From positions 1-64,000 of the forward strand of contig CAUYLG010038532.1 in assembly GCA_963573385.1 (NCBI GenBank): DNA of 64,000 nt, in the 5' to 3' direction. This DNA comes from Cacajao melanocephalus (Eukaryota; Chordata; Mammalia; Primates; Pitheciidae). Shown here piece by piece: positions 32,348 through 45,590 of the stretch; position 1 is the stretch's first letter, and each line of letters opens with the position of its first letter. The notes under the pieces are model-generated. The model searched no databases. It was not told the origin of the DNA and saw only the letters and a list, made by a program, of their open reading frames with translations. The position numbers and the translations under genes are program-made.

Positions 32348-32695
32348 TTTTTTGACATTTAGGTTCAGGGTACATATGATGGTTTGTTACATAGGTAAAC
32401 ACGTGTCATGGGGCTGTTTTGTAAGATTATTTCATCATCCAGGTATTAAGCATAGTACCCAATAATTATCTTTTCTGCTCCTCTCCCTCCTCCCAACCTC
32501 CACCCTCAAGTAGACCTCAGTGTCTGTTGTTTTATTCTTTGTGTTCATAAGTTCTTATCATTTAGCTCCCACTTATAAGCGACAACATGTGGTATCTGAT
32601 TTTCTGTTCCTGCCTTAGTTTGCTAAGGATAATAGCCTCCAGTTCCACCCACGTTCCCCCCAAAAGATGTGTTTTCATTCTTTTTTATAGCTGCA
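32348..32695 (-). mobile_element. Short L1 3' end inserted in L1M
   Basis: T-rich start, then TTTAGGTTCAGGGTACATATG, then CATAGGTAAACACGTGTCATGG and the AGCTCCCACTTATAAGCG block. TAGAATTTTTTCT at 32335-32347 and TAGAATTTTGTTCT at 32696-32709 are the likely target duplications. Orientation is the same as the host L1. Confidence 0.85.
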
Positions 32696-33209
32696 TAGAA
32701 TTTTGTTCTATTTCAGTACAAAATACTATTGAAATTTTCATAGGGATTGCATTGAATCTGTAGATTGTCTTGAAAAGAATGCACATTTTTCCAATCCACA
32801 GACACAGATATGACTTACCATTTGCTTATGTCTTGTTTAATTTCTTTCAACAATGTTTTGTAGTTTTCGGTATGTAAGATTTTTACTTCCTTAGTTAAGT
32901 TTATTTCTAGGTATTGTATTCCTTTTGGTGCTGTTATAAATGGGAATGTTTTCCTAATTTCCATTTCATATAGTTCATTGCTAATGTGTGCAAGCAATAT
33001 TTGTATGTTAATTTTGTATCCTGAAACTTTACTGAATATGTTTATGAGTTCCAATGAAAATTTTTAATGACGTCTTTAGGGTTTTCTATATGTAAGATCA
33101 TGTCATCTGCAAATAGGAGCAATTTTACTTCTCTCTTTGTGATTTTCATGCCTTTTTGTTTGTTTGTGGGCCTAATTGCTCTGGATAGGAATTCCAATAC
33201 TGGGTTGAT
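32696..33209 (-). mobile_element. L1M segment 4
   Basis: Antisense ORF2: GGGATTGCATTGAATCTGTAG, TTTATTTCTAGGTATTGTATTCC and CATGTCATCTGCAAATAGGAGC. The minus-strand frame 32815-33054 is recognisable ORF2 debris. Confidence 0.88.
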
Positions 33210-34064
33210 GAGTGCAAAATATACTTCTTTGACATATTTTTAGTTGGCTGTTCAGCAAGTCTGCAAACAGAGGTGGCCCTGCAACACTGTCTTTGGAGAG
33301 GAGGTTTGCATCTGTAGGAAATCTGCATTGATGTCACAAGGCTTTCTCTGAGGCCCTCCCTCGTTGTATCTAGAAAAGATTAACTGAGAGTATGATACCT
33401 TTAAAGGTCTGAAAGTCCGGGTGTAGTGGTTCATGTCTCTAATCCAAGCACTTTGTGAGGCCAAGGCAGGAGGTCACTGGAGTCCAGGAGTTCAAGATCA
33501 GCATGGGCAATCTGATTTTTTGAGACCCTATCTCAAAAGAAAAAAAAAAGTTAGCCAGGTGTAATGGGGTGTACCTGTATTCCAAGTTATTTGAGAGGCT
33601 AAGGCTGAGGCTGGATGATTGCTTGGGCCCATGAGTTTGAGGCTGCAAAGAGTCATGCTAGTGTCACTGAACTGCAGTCTGGTCAACAGAGCAAGACCTT
33701 GTCTCGGCACACATGCAGAAAAAAAAAAAGATCTGAAGAAAACATTCACTTTTCATTCTCTTTGAGGGCTGCTACCTGGGAGGTTTTATTTACGTAGCAG
33801 GACCACCTTTGTTAGCTAGGCTTTCTCCTCTCCCCCTCCCATAAACTGTTTTGCCAAGATCCAACCCCCATTCCTTCTGTAACCTCAAGATGGCATATAA
33901 GCTTCTGAAACCCACTGGGTGATTGGGGTAATTATGCTGTGGTTCTCTACCACATGCAAGTTAATAAGTTTGTATGCCTTTTCTCCAGTTAATCTGCCTT
34001 TATCAGTTGATTTTTTAGTGAACCATCTAAATATGAAGAGAAAATTTCCCTTGGCCCCTACAGT
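33210..34064 (+). mobile_element. Putative solo ERV1-class LTR carrying an Alu
   Basis: Non-L1 sequence interrupting the L1M between GATGAG (33204-33209) and the point where L1 resumes. It starts TGCAAAATATAC and ends in CCCCTACA. Its right part (TGCCTTTTCTCCAGTTAATCTGCCTTTATCAG, then TTTCCCTTGGCCCCTACA) is typical U5 of ERV1/MER4-like LTRs. An Alu occupies 33414-33726. Family not resolved. Confidence 0.5.
33414..33726 (+). mobile_element. AluJ-like SINE
   Basis: Complete, strongly diverged Alu with an A-rich linker and tail. Target duplications: AAAGGTCTGAA (33403-33413) and AAAGATCTGAA (33727-33737). Confidence 0.92.
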
Positions 34065-34074
34065 AGGAAAGGCG

Positions 34075-34352
34075 AGGCTGGGTGTGGTGGCTCACACCTG
34101 TAATCATAGCACTTTGGAAGGCCAAGGTAGGCAAATTCCCTGAGCTCAGAAGTCGAAGACCAGCCTGGGCAACAAGGTGAAACCCCGTCTCTACTAAAAT
34201 ACACAAATTAGCCAGGAGTGACAGCATGCAGTTGTAATCCCAGCTACTTGGGAGGCTGAGGCAGAAGAATTGCTTGAACCCAGAGGTAGAGGTTGCAGTG
34301 AGCCGAGATCATGCTACTGCACTCCAACCTGGGCAACAGAGTAAGTCTCCAT
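34075..34352 (+). mobile_element. AluS-like SINE
   Basis: Complete Alu from GGCTGGGTGTGGTGGCTCAC to GTAAGTCTCCATTAAG. Its A-rich tail has expanded into the GGAA/GAAA microsatellite that follows. Confidence 0.95.
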
Positions 34353-34608
34353 TAAGAAAGAAAGAAAGAAGGAAGGAAGGAAGGAAGGAAGGAAGGAAGG
34401 AAGGAAGGAAGGAAGGAAGGAAGGAAGGAAGGAGAGAGAAAGAAAGAAAGAGAAAGAGAGAGAGAAAGAAAGAAAGAAGGAAAAAGAAAGAAAGAAAGAA
34501 AGAAAGAAGAAAGAAAAAAGAAAGAAAGAAAAAGAAAAAGAGAAAGAAAGAAGAAAGAGAAAGGAAGGAAGGAAGGAAGGAAGGAAGGAAGGAAGGAAGG
34601 AAGGGAAA
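34353..34608 (+). repeat. GGAA/GAAA microsatellite, Alu-tail derived
   Basis: Pure purine tract of about 255 bases. It contains 15 consecutive GGAA units at 34371-34430 and about 10 more at 34563-34602, separated by GAAA/GAGA. GGAA is the ETS core. The long minus-strand frame through here (34309-34821) is repeat plus L1 debris. Confidence 0.97.
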
Positions 34609-34609
34609 A

Positions 34610-37600
34610 GATGAGAGTAGGCATCCTTGCCTTGTTCCTAATCTTAGAGGAAAAGCTTTTAGTTTTTTACCATTGAATGCAATGTTAGCTGTAGGCTTTT
34701 TATAGATTGTTTTTGTTATACTGAAATATTTTACTTCAATTTCTAGGTTGCTGAGAGTTTTTATTATGAAGGGGTGTTGAATTTTGTCAAATGGTTTTTC
34801 TGCATCAATTGAGAAAATCATGTGATTTATAAACTATATTCTGTTAATGTGGTGTATCACATAAATTGATTTTATATCCTTGCATCCTAAGGATGAATCC
34901 CACTTGGTTATGATGTATGATCCTTTTAATGTTTAATTCGGTTTGCTAGTATTTTGTTGCATCTATTTTCATGAGGGATATTAGGTTGTAATTTTCTTTT
35001 CTTGTGGTATCTTTGTGTGGCTTTGGTATCAGGGTAATGCTGTCCTCATATAATGAGTTTGGAAGTGTTTCCCCCTCTTCATTTTTTGGAAGAGTTTGAG
35101 AAGAATTGGCATTAATTCTTTAAATGTTTGGTAGAATCCATCAGTGAAGCCATCTGGTCCTGACCTTTTCCTTTTTGGGAGGTTTTCGATTACTGGTTCA
35201 ATCTCCATGCTAGTCATAGATCTATTCAGACTTTCTACTTTTTCGTAATTTAGTCTTTGTAGGTTGTGTATTTCTAGGAATTATCTATTTCTTTTGAGTT
35301 ATTCTGTTTGATGGTATGTTATCATTCATTATAGGTGTCTCAATGTTCCTTTTTATTCCTGTGGCATCGGTTGCGATGTCTCTTACTTTATTTCTAATTG
35401 TATTTGAGTCTTCAATCTTTTTTTTTTTTTTAGTCAAGCAGGAGTTTGCAATTTTATCTTTTCAAAAAAACAAACTCTTAGTTTATTGATTTTTTTGCTA
35501 CTGTATTTCTATTTTCTGTTTTGTTTATTTCTGCTCCAATCTTTATCATTTCTTTCCTTCTGCCAACTTTGGGCTTAGTTCGTTCTTTTTTTTTTTTTTT
35601 TTTTTTTTCCTATCTCCTTGAGGTATAAAATTAGGTTTTCTATCTGAGATTTTTCTTTGGTTAACATAGACATTTATCAGTATTAACTTCCTGTTACTAC
35701 TGGTTTTTCTGTGTCACATAAGTTTTGATATGTTGTGTTTTTATTGCCATTTCCCTTAATACGTTTTCCCATTTTCTTTTTTATTTCTATTTTGGCCCAA
35801 TGATTGTTCACGAATGTTGTTTAATTTTCACGTTTGTGGATTTTACTATTTTCTTTATGCTCTTGATTTCTAGTTTTATTCCATTGTAGTCAGAAAAGAC
35901 ACTTGGTATAATCCCAGTTTTTTTTTAAGTTTGTTAAGACTTGTTTTGTGACCTAAAATGTAATCTATCCTGAGGAAAGATCTATGCATGCTTGAAAAGA
36001 ATGTGTATTCTGCTGCTGTTGGGTGAAATAGTCTGTATATATCTATTAGGTCTACTTGGCCTAAAGCATTGTCCATGTTCTCTGCTTCCTTATTGATCTT
36101 CTGTATGGATCTTCTGTTGGTAACTGAAAGTGATATTTAAGTCTCCTACTATTATTGTATTGCTATCTGTTTCTCTCTTCAGTTCTGTCAATGTTTGCTT
36201 TATATATTTAGGTACTCTGATGTTGGGTGCACATATATTCATAATTGTTGTATATTCCTAGGGAATTGACTCTTTTATCATTACATAATGTTCTTCTTTG
36301 TCACCTGTGACAATTTTTTAATTCAAGTCTACTTTGTCTCATGTAAACATAGCCACCCCTGTTCTCTTTTAGTTTTCACAGAATAACTTTTTCCACTATT
36401 TTACTCTCAGACCATGTGTATCCATAAATCTAAAGTGATTTTCCTGTAGATAGTATATAGTTGGGTCTTATTTTATTTATCTTATCCACTCTCTGTCTTC
36501 TGAGTGGAGAGTTTAATTTATATGTAATTATTTAGCCACTCTCTGTCTTAGCCAGTCTCTGTCTTTTGACTTGTGTGTTTAATTAATTTACTGGTAATTA
36601 TTAGTAGAATATAATATACTATTGCCACTTCTAATTGTTTTCTGTTAGTCTTACAGTTTTCATTGCCTTTTCCTCTTTTGCTATCTTCCTTTGTGTTTTA
36701 TTGATTGCTTTTTTAAAAATATAACTTCTACAGATAGTTTTTGGTATGATCACCTTGAGGTTTACATGAAATATCTTGTAGTTATCATGGTCTCTTTTAA
36801 GATGATAGTCACTTAGGTTTAATTAAACACACACACACACACACACACAAAAAAAAAACTCTACATTTTAACTTTTTCCCTCCATACATACACTTTAGGC
36901 TACTCTTGTCACAATTTACATGTAGTCATATTGCATATCTTTCAACATATTTTTTAGTTATGCTTAATACTTTTGTCTTTTAACTTGGGTATTAGAATTA
37001 AAAGCAATTTACATACCACTGTTTTGATAATACAGTATTCTGTATTTGTCTTTACATTTACCTTTATCATTGAGTTACATAAGTTCCATACCTTTTTATT
37101 CTATTATGTTGCCATGTAGCATCATTTCATTTCAAGTTGAAAAACTCTTTTTAGCTTCTCTTGTAGGACAGGTTTAGTGATGAACTCCCTAGGTTTTGCC
37201 TCATTGAAAAAATGATTTCTCCTTCATGTCTGAATGACAGTTTTACTGAGTATAGTATTTCTGATTGGCAGGATTTTTTTTTCTTTCAGCACTTTGAATA
37301 TATTATTTCCCTTCTCTTCTGGCCTGCAGAGTTTCTGCTGAAAAATCTGATAATCTTATGGAGTTTCCCTTACATGTGACCAGTGGCTTTTTTTCTTGCT
37401 TTCAAAATTCTATATTTGCTTTTGACCTTTGACAATTTGCTTATAATATGTCTATGTGTGGATTTCTTTGGATTCATCTTATTTGGTGTCCTTGTGCCTT
37501 CTTTGATCTGGTTGTCCATTTCCTTCCCCAGATTTGGGACATTTATAGCCATTATTTCTTTGAATAAGGGTTTTTGCACTTTCTAATTTTCTTCAACTTC

Positions 37601-37812
37601 TTGACTCCCATAACATATATACTGGTACACTTGATGGTGTTCTATAAGTCCCTTAAACTTTCTTCATTCTTTTTTATTCTTTTATTTCTCTTTTTGCTCT
37701 TTTGACTAGATTATTTCTAATGACCTGTCTTTCAGTTCACTGATCCTTTCTTCTAAGTAATCTAGTCTGCTCTCAAACCCCTATAGTGAGTTTTCAGTTT
37801 AGTTATTGTATT
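34610..37812 (-). mobile_element. L1M segment 5 (ORF2 and ORF1 remains)
   Basis: The largest L1M piece. Minus-strand translations show decayed reverse transcriptase (34630-34820, 35029-35217 with [17 protein letters not shown]), endonuclease (35876-36076 with RIDYILGHKTS) and the ORF1 C-terminus (37370-37579 with VPNLGKEMD and RTPNKMNPKKSTHRH), in the correct 3' to 5' order. Many stops and frameshifts separate them. Poly-T runs at 35419-35432 and 35588-35608 and a CA repeat at 36829-36848 are later expansions. Confidence 0.9.
36829..36848 (+). repeat. (CA)n repeat
   Basis: About ten CA units followed by an A run, inside the L1M. Confidence 0.9.
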
Positions 37813-38075
37813 TTTGTTTGCCTATTTGTTTTTGAGATAGAGTCTTGCTCTGTCATCCAGGCTGTAGTGCAATAGTGTGATCTTGGATCACTGCAATTTC
37901 CACCTCCTGGGTTCAAGCAATTCTCCTGCCTCAGCCTCCTGAGTAGCTGGGATTACAGGCACCTACCACCACGCTCAGCTAATTTTTGTATTTTTAGTAG
38001 AGACAGAGTTTCTCCACGTTGGTCAGGTTGGTCTCGAACTCCTAACCATGTGATCCACCCACCTCAGCCTCCCAC
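37813..38075 (-). mobile_element. 5'-truncated Alu SINE
   Basis: Antisense Alu that stops in the left arm (CCTCAGCCTCCCAC), lacking roughly the first 40 bases of the family. AGTTATTGTATT at 37801-37812 and 38076-38087 is a perfect target duplication, so the truncation happened at insertion. Confidence 0.93.
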
Positions 38076-38548
<473 letters not shown>

Positions 38549-39281
38549 ATCAATCTTTTGTTATGGTTTTATATTCTATTTTTAAAATATTTGCTATACA
38601 AGGTAATATTCTGCCACATTACTTTCTGTTGTATTTATTGTCCGTCTTTCATATTTAGATCTACAATCTACATGAAAAGAATTTTTGTGTATAAGGTAAT
38701 AATTAATTTTTCCTCCAAATGGATATTTAATTATTATAGAACCAATTATTGATAAGACAATTCGTTCTTTTTCACAAGTCAAGTGATAATGTATGGATAA
38801 GTCTGTTTATAAATTATTTATTCTGTTCAATAATTTGTCTATCCTTGCACCAATACCACCTAACATATTTACTATAGATTTGTAATAAGTTTTAATACAA
38901 TGTAAGTCTTTCAGCTTTGTCCTTCTTACAGACCGTCTTACTTATTCTTACCCCCATAGAATGTTATATACATTTTAAAATCAGCTTGTTGATTTAAAAA
39001 ACCCATGGGATTTTTAATGGAAGTGCATTGACTCCATTTTTTTATTTATTAATCTACTATAGATTGGTACTTTTACTATTTCTTGATAATGCGACAATCT
39101 TCAACTACTTTAACACTGTTTATTTTTGTTTCTACTTTCATGCTATAATTTTCAGGCATTTTAAGTTCTACACACTTTTAAACCCCAAAGACATTATTTG
39201 GTGTTTATTACAATACATAGTAAATATTCATTTAGTATTTTTCCTTATTTCAGTGATAACATCTCAGTGAATATTCATTTA

Positions 39282-39318
<37 letters not shown>

Positions 39319-41010
39319 TTTTGTACTACCTTCATTTCCTCTAACACTTTTGTGCTTTCATCTGAGATCGTTTTTATTGGCTAAAGAACTCCTTTTAGCT
39401 TTTACTTTAGTGTATCAGCTAGTAGCAAATTATCTCAACTTTTGTTTGTCTAAAAATTCATTCATTTTGCCTTCATATTTGAAGGATATTTTGCCAGGTA
39501 TAAAATTCTAGAATGGGAAATATTTTCTTTCTACATATTAAATATCTCAGCCATTGTCCATTTGGCTTCCAGCATTTCTGTTGAAAAGTTAACTGTCAGT
39601 CTTATTGCTGCTTTTTTAAGGTTAATGTAACTTTTTAACACGGCCTCTTTTAAGATTTTCTCTTGTCTTTGATTTTAAGCCATTTGACTAGGGTATTCCT
39701 CATATGGTTTTATGTCTATTCATTCTACTTGATGTTTGCAATGTTTACTGAACTTGTGGCTCGATAATTTTCATCAGTTTTGGAAAAACATCAGAGAGTA
39801 TCTCTGAGAATGCTGTTTCTGTGTCATCCGCTCTTCTCTTTCGTAATTTACACTTAGAGGTATGTTAAAACTTTTTCACCAAGTCCCATGTGTCTCTTAT
39901 GCCCTTTTGTGGTGGTTTCCAAAGTTTTTTCCCTTTGTGCTTCATTGTGACATTTTCAACTGGCCTACACTTAAGTTCTCTAATAATTTCTCCTGGTATG
40001 TTTATTTTTCTGTCAAGTTCATCTGTTGAGTTATTTATTTCAATTGCTGTAGTTCTCAGTTGTAGAAATTCCATTTAATTCTTATTTATAGATTTCAGAT
40101 CTCTGGTAAAATTCTCTGTTGTCTTCTACTTTTTGTACATATTAATTATAGTTAAGTACTGTATCCAGGACCTTTATATCTGAATTGCCTGTGGGGCTGC
40201 TTCTATTGTGTGTTTCTTTCTCTTGCTTCTCTTTCTGGCATGTCCAGTGATTTTTAACGAAATGCTGAACACTATGTATAATAAATTGTGGATTTGAGTG
40301 ATGTTATCTTTCTCCGGAGAAATTTTAATTTTCTTCTGGCTGGCAGTTAAAGTAGAAAAAAAAAATCACCTGCCTGAGTAATGATTGAGATGATTGAAGA
40401 CTTGATTTTGGTTTTCATAAGGGCTCATCTATATTAGCTCTGCCCTTAATTTTGAGGTATAGCCTTTAGACATCTCAAGTGAAGGCCTTAGTTTTTACAG
40501 GGCTCCTCTCATTTGTTGTATCCTGAATTCCAATGATTTCTACGTCTCCCTGCAGTACCATGAGATTGCAGAAAGCCCTGTGCTGCTTTATAGTCCCTTT
40601 GTGTTGGTCCATGCAACTTAGAAACTGGCAAATACCTCAGATGAAAGCGAGGCACAATAGAGGGCTCACTTCTTGGAGGTTCTCTTTTCTCTGGGATTCT
40701 AATCTTCCAAACCCACAATCCAAATTTTGCCCATGAGATTGTCAAAAATTCTGATTCACTGCTTTGCTCTCAATCTCTTGGCCTCATTCTGCTTATGAAT
40801 CAGCCAATACCTCAGAAACGAAAGCACCAGGAAATATCAGCTTGCCTTTTCCTCAGGGTCATGGCCCCTCAAGGCCTGGCTGCTTTGGTTGTTCTCCAAT
40901 GCCTTCGAGGAGTAGTTTTCTTTTTTATTTTTATACAGCTTTTATAGTTGTCCTCACTGGGAAATATATTCTCATGCAAGCTATTTTATCATAGCCAGAA
41001 GTAGAAGTTG
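38549..41010 (-). mobile_element. Older L1/HAL1-type LINE remnants
   Basis: Antisense LINE: TTTTTCCTCCAAATGGATATTTAATTATT near 38709 and TCCTTGCACCAATACCACC near 38842 are ORF2. 39330-40330 (TTCATTTTGCCTTCATATTTGAAGG, GCCATTTGACTAGGGTATTCC, GATTTTTAACGAAATGCTG) is the upstream half of an old L1. It is more diverged than the preceding L1M, probably a separate insertion. Boundaries are soft. Confidence 0.6.
39284..39313 (+). repeat. (TA)n repeat
   Basis: About fourteen TA units; prone to cruciform formation and to length change. Confidence 0.95.
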
Positions 41011-41094
41011 ATTGGTTATTTTTAAAGTCCTCCAGTTGGCTGTAATATGTGATCATAATTAAGAAACTCTATCATAACTTATCATACTCTCTCA

Positions 41095-41368
41095 TACACA
41101 TGCAATTTCCTCTGCCAGGAAAACCTTTTTACATCCTCTGCTTGACTGACTTCTAGAGGAGCCTTTTCTTGCCTAAGGACAGATGGGGTTAGTGGCCATT
41201 CTACATAAGCTCATAAAACATTATATCTATCCCATTTCAGCATTTATCCCACTGTGTTCTAATTTGTGTGCTTTTGCATTTATCTCTTACATCAGACAAG
41301 GAGTTCCTTGTGGACAGGAATCATCTCATTTTTTGTTGCACCGTGCAAGTATTTAATAAATTATTTCG
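41095..41368 (+). mobile_element. L2 3'UTR and terminus
   Basis: TGCAATTTCCTCTGCCAGG, AGGAGCCTTTTCTTGCCTAAG, AAGGAGTTCCTTGTGGACAGG and GCAAGTATTTAATAAATTATT are L2 3' blocks in order. Confidence 0.7.
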
Positions 41369-42197
41369 AATCTATCATATTGCTCTTTAGCAAGCAACCA
41401 TCTCCCCAGTTGAGCTGTCTTTCTCACTCTTCCCAAACAACAGACCTTTCTCCCTTTTCAATTCCACAGAATAGCTTTTGGATCCAGCCCAGCACATATG
41501 GCCTTTTGATCCTCTGAGGCCAATTTAACTTCTCACCTTCCTTGGTTTAATCAGTACAAAGCATTACTAATCATACTACCAACCTTGAATATCCTTCATG
41601 CTTCCCCTTTTATTTTCATAAATGCATGGCATTATCTTTCTGTTAAATATACATATGTATGTATGTGTGTCTTTTTTGGCCATATTAATTCAATCAATGA
41701 ATAACCACAAATTGAGCTAGTAATGTAGTCACAGGCTGTGATTGAAGGCGTGGAAGTTTTTATTCTTCAAAACTCTGCTCAAAGATTACTACCTTTGGAA
41801 AATTTTTTTCCAGATCTGCTATGCTTTGGAATGGTAGTGTTCCTGTAACCCAGAATTTATGGGCTGATAAGAAAAGTTAAATGACCTCCTTCTTCCACCC
41901 AGAAAGTGATGGAGACTATTTCCTGCATTACCCTAAGCTGTTCCTCTAATGCTGAAATAGTGATATCATGTAGAAATTTTTCTAGGTATATGCTGGGAGA
42001 GTGGGGGGAAAGGAAATCAAAACTTCTTGACAGCCCATAGAAAAATATCTTTCCACCAGAGCAGCTGTTGCTAAGTTGAGTTAATGTGTGTCCCGTCAGT
42101 GAGAAAATGGAAGCTTTAAGTGTCTTTATGTTGTTGTTTTATTGCTTGCCTATTCTAGTACTGATTCACTTGTTTTACACGTGCATAGTTTGCAAGG
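41369..42197. other. Unique intergenic DNA
   Basis: No gene seen. A short TATG run lies at 41648-41670. The rest is not recognisable. Confidence 0.4.
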
Positions 42198-42262
42198 TTT
42201 GTGTATGTGTGTGTGCATGTGTGTGTACATGCATGTGTGCATATGTGTGTGTGCACATGTGC
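42198..42262 (+). repeat. (TG)n-rich alternating purine-pyrimidine tract
   Basis: Interrupted TG/TGCA tract of about 65 bases, a classic Z-DNA-forming composition. Confidence 0.9.
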
Positions 42263-44390
42263 TTAGGGTGGGGGAATGGGGAAAGCAACTGTCATCTGCA
42301 TAGTTATGACTCTAGCTAGGCTCCTTTCATGTCCTTACTACATTTTCTCCACTGGTATTGGAAAAATGTTATGGACAGTAATAAAATAGATTGCAGAGAG
42401 AATCTAGCCTCTTGTCCGTCCTGTCTTTTAAGCATCAAGTGTCTTTTTGTGATTCCCCTAGAGAGGAAAATGTAAATCCTGAGACCACTCCATGACAGTC
42501 TCTCAAAGGTCAAACTCAAGTTCAGTAAAGACATCCTAGAGCGGGACACTAACTTCAAAATGAAGGATCCAGGTACATAGCTGCATTTCTTTTTTCAGGG
42601 AGCAGGAAACATATTTCATTTATTTTTGTATTTCCATGGTACCCACTGCAGTGATTTTCACACACAAAAAAAGGGAAACAAATTTAAATAATGATAGAGA
42701 ACTAAATAGATTGTCATCTGCCTTGGATGGATGGGATTTGACCCCGGTCAGAAGTAGGGGAAGGTATCACATGAGCTCTCTGGACACTTTTCAGCCCTGG
42801 AAGAAATAAGTGAGACATCCTAATTCCCTTTCAGACTTCACCTATCTTTCCCCTGCTTAATTCTGTATATTTGCAGTTCTCTGTAGATTGACACCAACAA
42901 CCGTATTCCAGACTAATAATTACCAATGGTTGTGACTATAAGGCTCTTTTTTTATGACAAAAAAATTCCTCTTGGGCATACACATTGTAAACTGGACTTT
43001 TAAAATCCACTGTTTGAGAAAACACATGACAAAATCAACTATGAATCTGGTATCACATTTTTAAGGTATATAAATCAGAGTACCATCTGCACATATTTAA
43101 AAATTAGCATAAATATCTCTGCATGACATAGTATATTAAGTTACAGACAATATTTGATGTACATATGGATTTTCAGATCACTTGAAATAACTCCCATCCT
43201 TTGTTACTTACTCTCTTCCTCAATCCCTTTTGCTCACATTTCCTTCTTCCTGTGGCACTCTTCCTCAGGAACCTCATCTTTCTTGAGTTTGAACCTGATT
43301 CTTTTCTGCCTCTAAAAAATATGAGGTCTCAGCTCCCTTTTTTTGCCTGGCCTGCCCTTCCTGCTCCTCTCCAATAGCCATTGCTTAGCCATCCCGTCCT
43401 TTGAAATCAAACTGTTTCCTGTGTCCTTTCAGAGGCCTCTCAAACTTCCTTAGCCTTGCGCAACCTTGGCTTGATTCCTGGCCATCAGCATCTCTCACTC
43501 ACCTTGAATCTACCGAGCATAAGAAGTTTTCTTAAACTATTCTTCTTGTTTGATTGCCTGTTCTGGCTCCAATTCATTCTGTTTTACAAGTGCTAATTTT
43601 GCAGGAATTCATCAGTGAGTATGTGGAAACTTCTAGTTATAACTATGTCTGTCCTTTGTGAGCGACTCAGGTCTAGGCCCTGCATCTTGAGAGGTTTCAA
43701 GGACTCAGAGAGTTGAGATCCTTGAGGTTAAATATTTACTGGGAAGGATAACATTATGAAGTGGGTGACATTTATATTCTCAGATAACTGCTATTTACAG
43801 AAACTAACACATCTATGCAAATTAGATGAGAGCATTTTGTGCCCTGGTTTTATTGTCGAGGCCAACCCCAGACCAAGCCAAACCAAGAGCATGGTAGCAA
43901 AGGGCTAAACTTTACCATCCTGTAACCTCCACTCCTACAGGTTTTATTTTGCCTCATGGACCCCACAGAACTAGCCTGTCTCCTCTTTCAGAAGGTAGCC
44001 CTCCACAAATTAGACAATTTTTCTGTTCCTCCTTTTTCTTCTCCCACCCACTTCTGGGGTTGGTGGTCAGATGGTCAGACCTTAGTAGTCTGACTGCTGA
44101 CCTGATCATTCCCCTGTGAACATCCCCTTGCTCACCCACAACCCTCTTAAAGTGCAGGGCCCAGAATGGAAAAGTACCATTCAAGATGCAAAGAGGTGAT
44201 ACTGAGTGTGAGGAACAATTGTCACCTCCACACTGATCATTATGGCTTAGACCTACACCTCAGTTTACAAAAGCAGTGTTGGCATAGGGTGTCATAAGAC
44301 CCGCCATTTATAACTACCTACTGGTTGTACATCTTTGGAGAGAACTTTAGCTTTTCTGAGCTGCACATTTCCAAGCAAAAAATATGCCCA
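42263..44390. other. Mostly unique intergenic DNA
   Basis: Weak L2 3' end at about 42595-42690 (CATTTATTTTTGTATTTCC, then TACCCACTGCAGTGATTTTC). Otherwise no confident repeat and no gene. The C/T-rich segment 43200-43450 shows no coding signature. Confidence 0.4.
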
Positions 44391-44394
44391 ACTA

Positions 44395-45135
<741 letters not shown>

Positions 45136-45139
45136 TTAC

Positions 45140-45300
45140 TTCATTGCAACTTCCCAATAACTCTGTAAGATGTGTAATCTCCACTTACCAATAAAGAAAG
45201 TAATACATAGAAAGATTAAGCTATTTGCTCAAAGGTAGACATACTGAATTTGAACTTGGATTAGAGGTGGGACTGACCCATGCTCTTACTCACTGGACTT
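45140..45300 (-). mobile_element. MIR SINE
   Basis: CAATAACTCTGTAAGATGTG, then CCACTTACCAATAAAGAAAG, then AAAGATTAAGCTATTTGCTCAAAGG, antisense. Confidence 0.75.
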
Positions 45301-45590
45301 TTTTTCTTAAATCAGGTCCCAGGAGTTTTTGGATTGATGAAATCTGACCCAACTTGCTTGCCTTGCAGGACTCCTGAACTTTGGTTCACTTTTTGCCCAT
45401 ATGTCTACCTGCATACTGCCCATCTAGTGCTGATGCTGTGCCTTTTCCTGACCTGCAATGACAGCACAACTCTAGACTCCTGGCTAGAAAACCAGAATGA
45501 CCATGTGCTGAATATTCTGCTCCTGGCATTCATCCAGGGGGCCCTGTTCATGGATCTGGCATTGACAAGATGCCAAGAAGAACACTGATA
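45301..45590 (+). other. Unidentified open stretch in unique DNA
   Basis: An open frame runs from 45280 (its ATG lies in the MIR) to a TGA at 45586-45588. The unique part encodes a hydrophobic, Cys-containing sequence (HLVLMLCLFLTC, then VLNILLLAFIQGALFMDLAL). Acceptor-like TTTTTTTCTTAAATCAG ends at 45316. I recognise no family. It could be a decayed exon or chance. Confidence 0.15.

Noticed and set aside
34309..34821. 170-codon minus-strand frame
   Set aside because: It is a translation of the GGAA/GAAA microsatellite joined to L1 reverse-transcriptase debris and antisense Alu.
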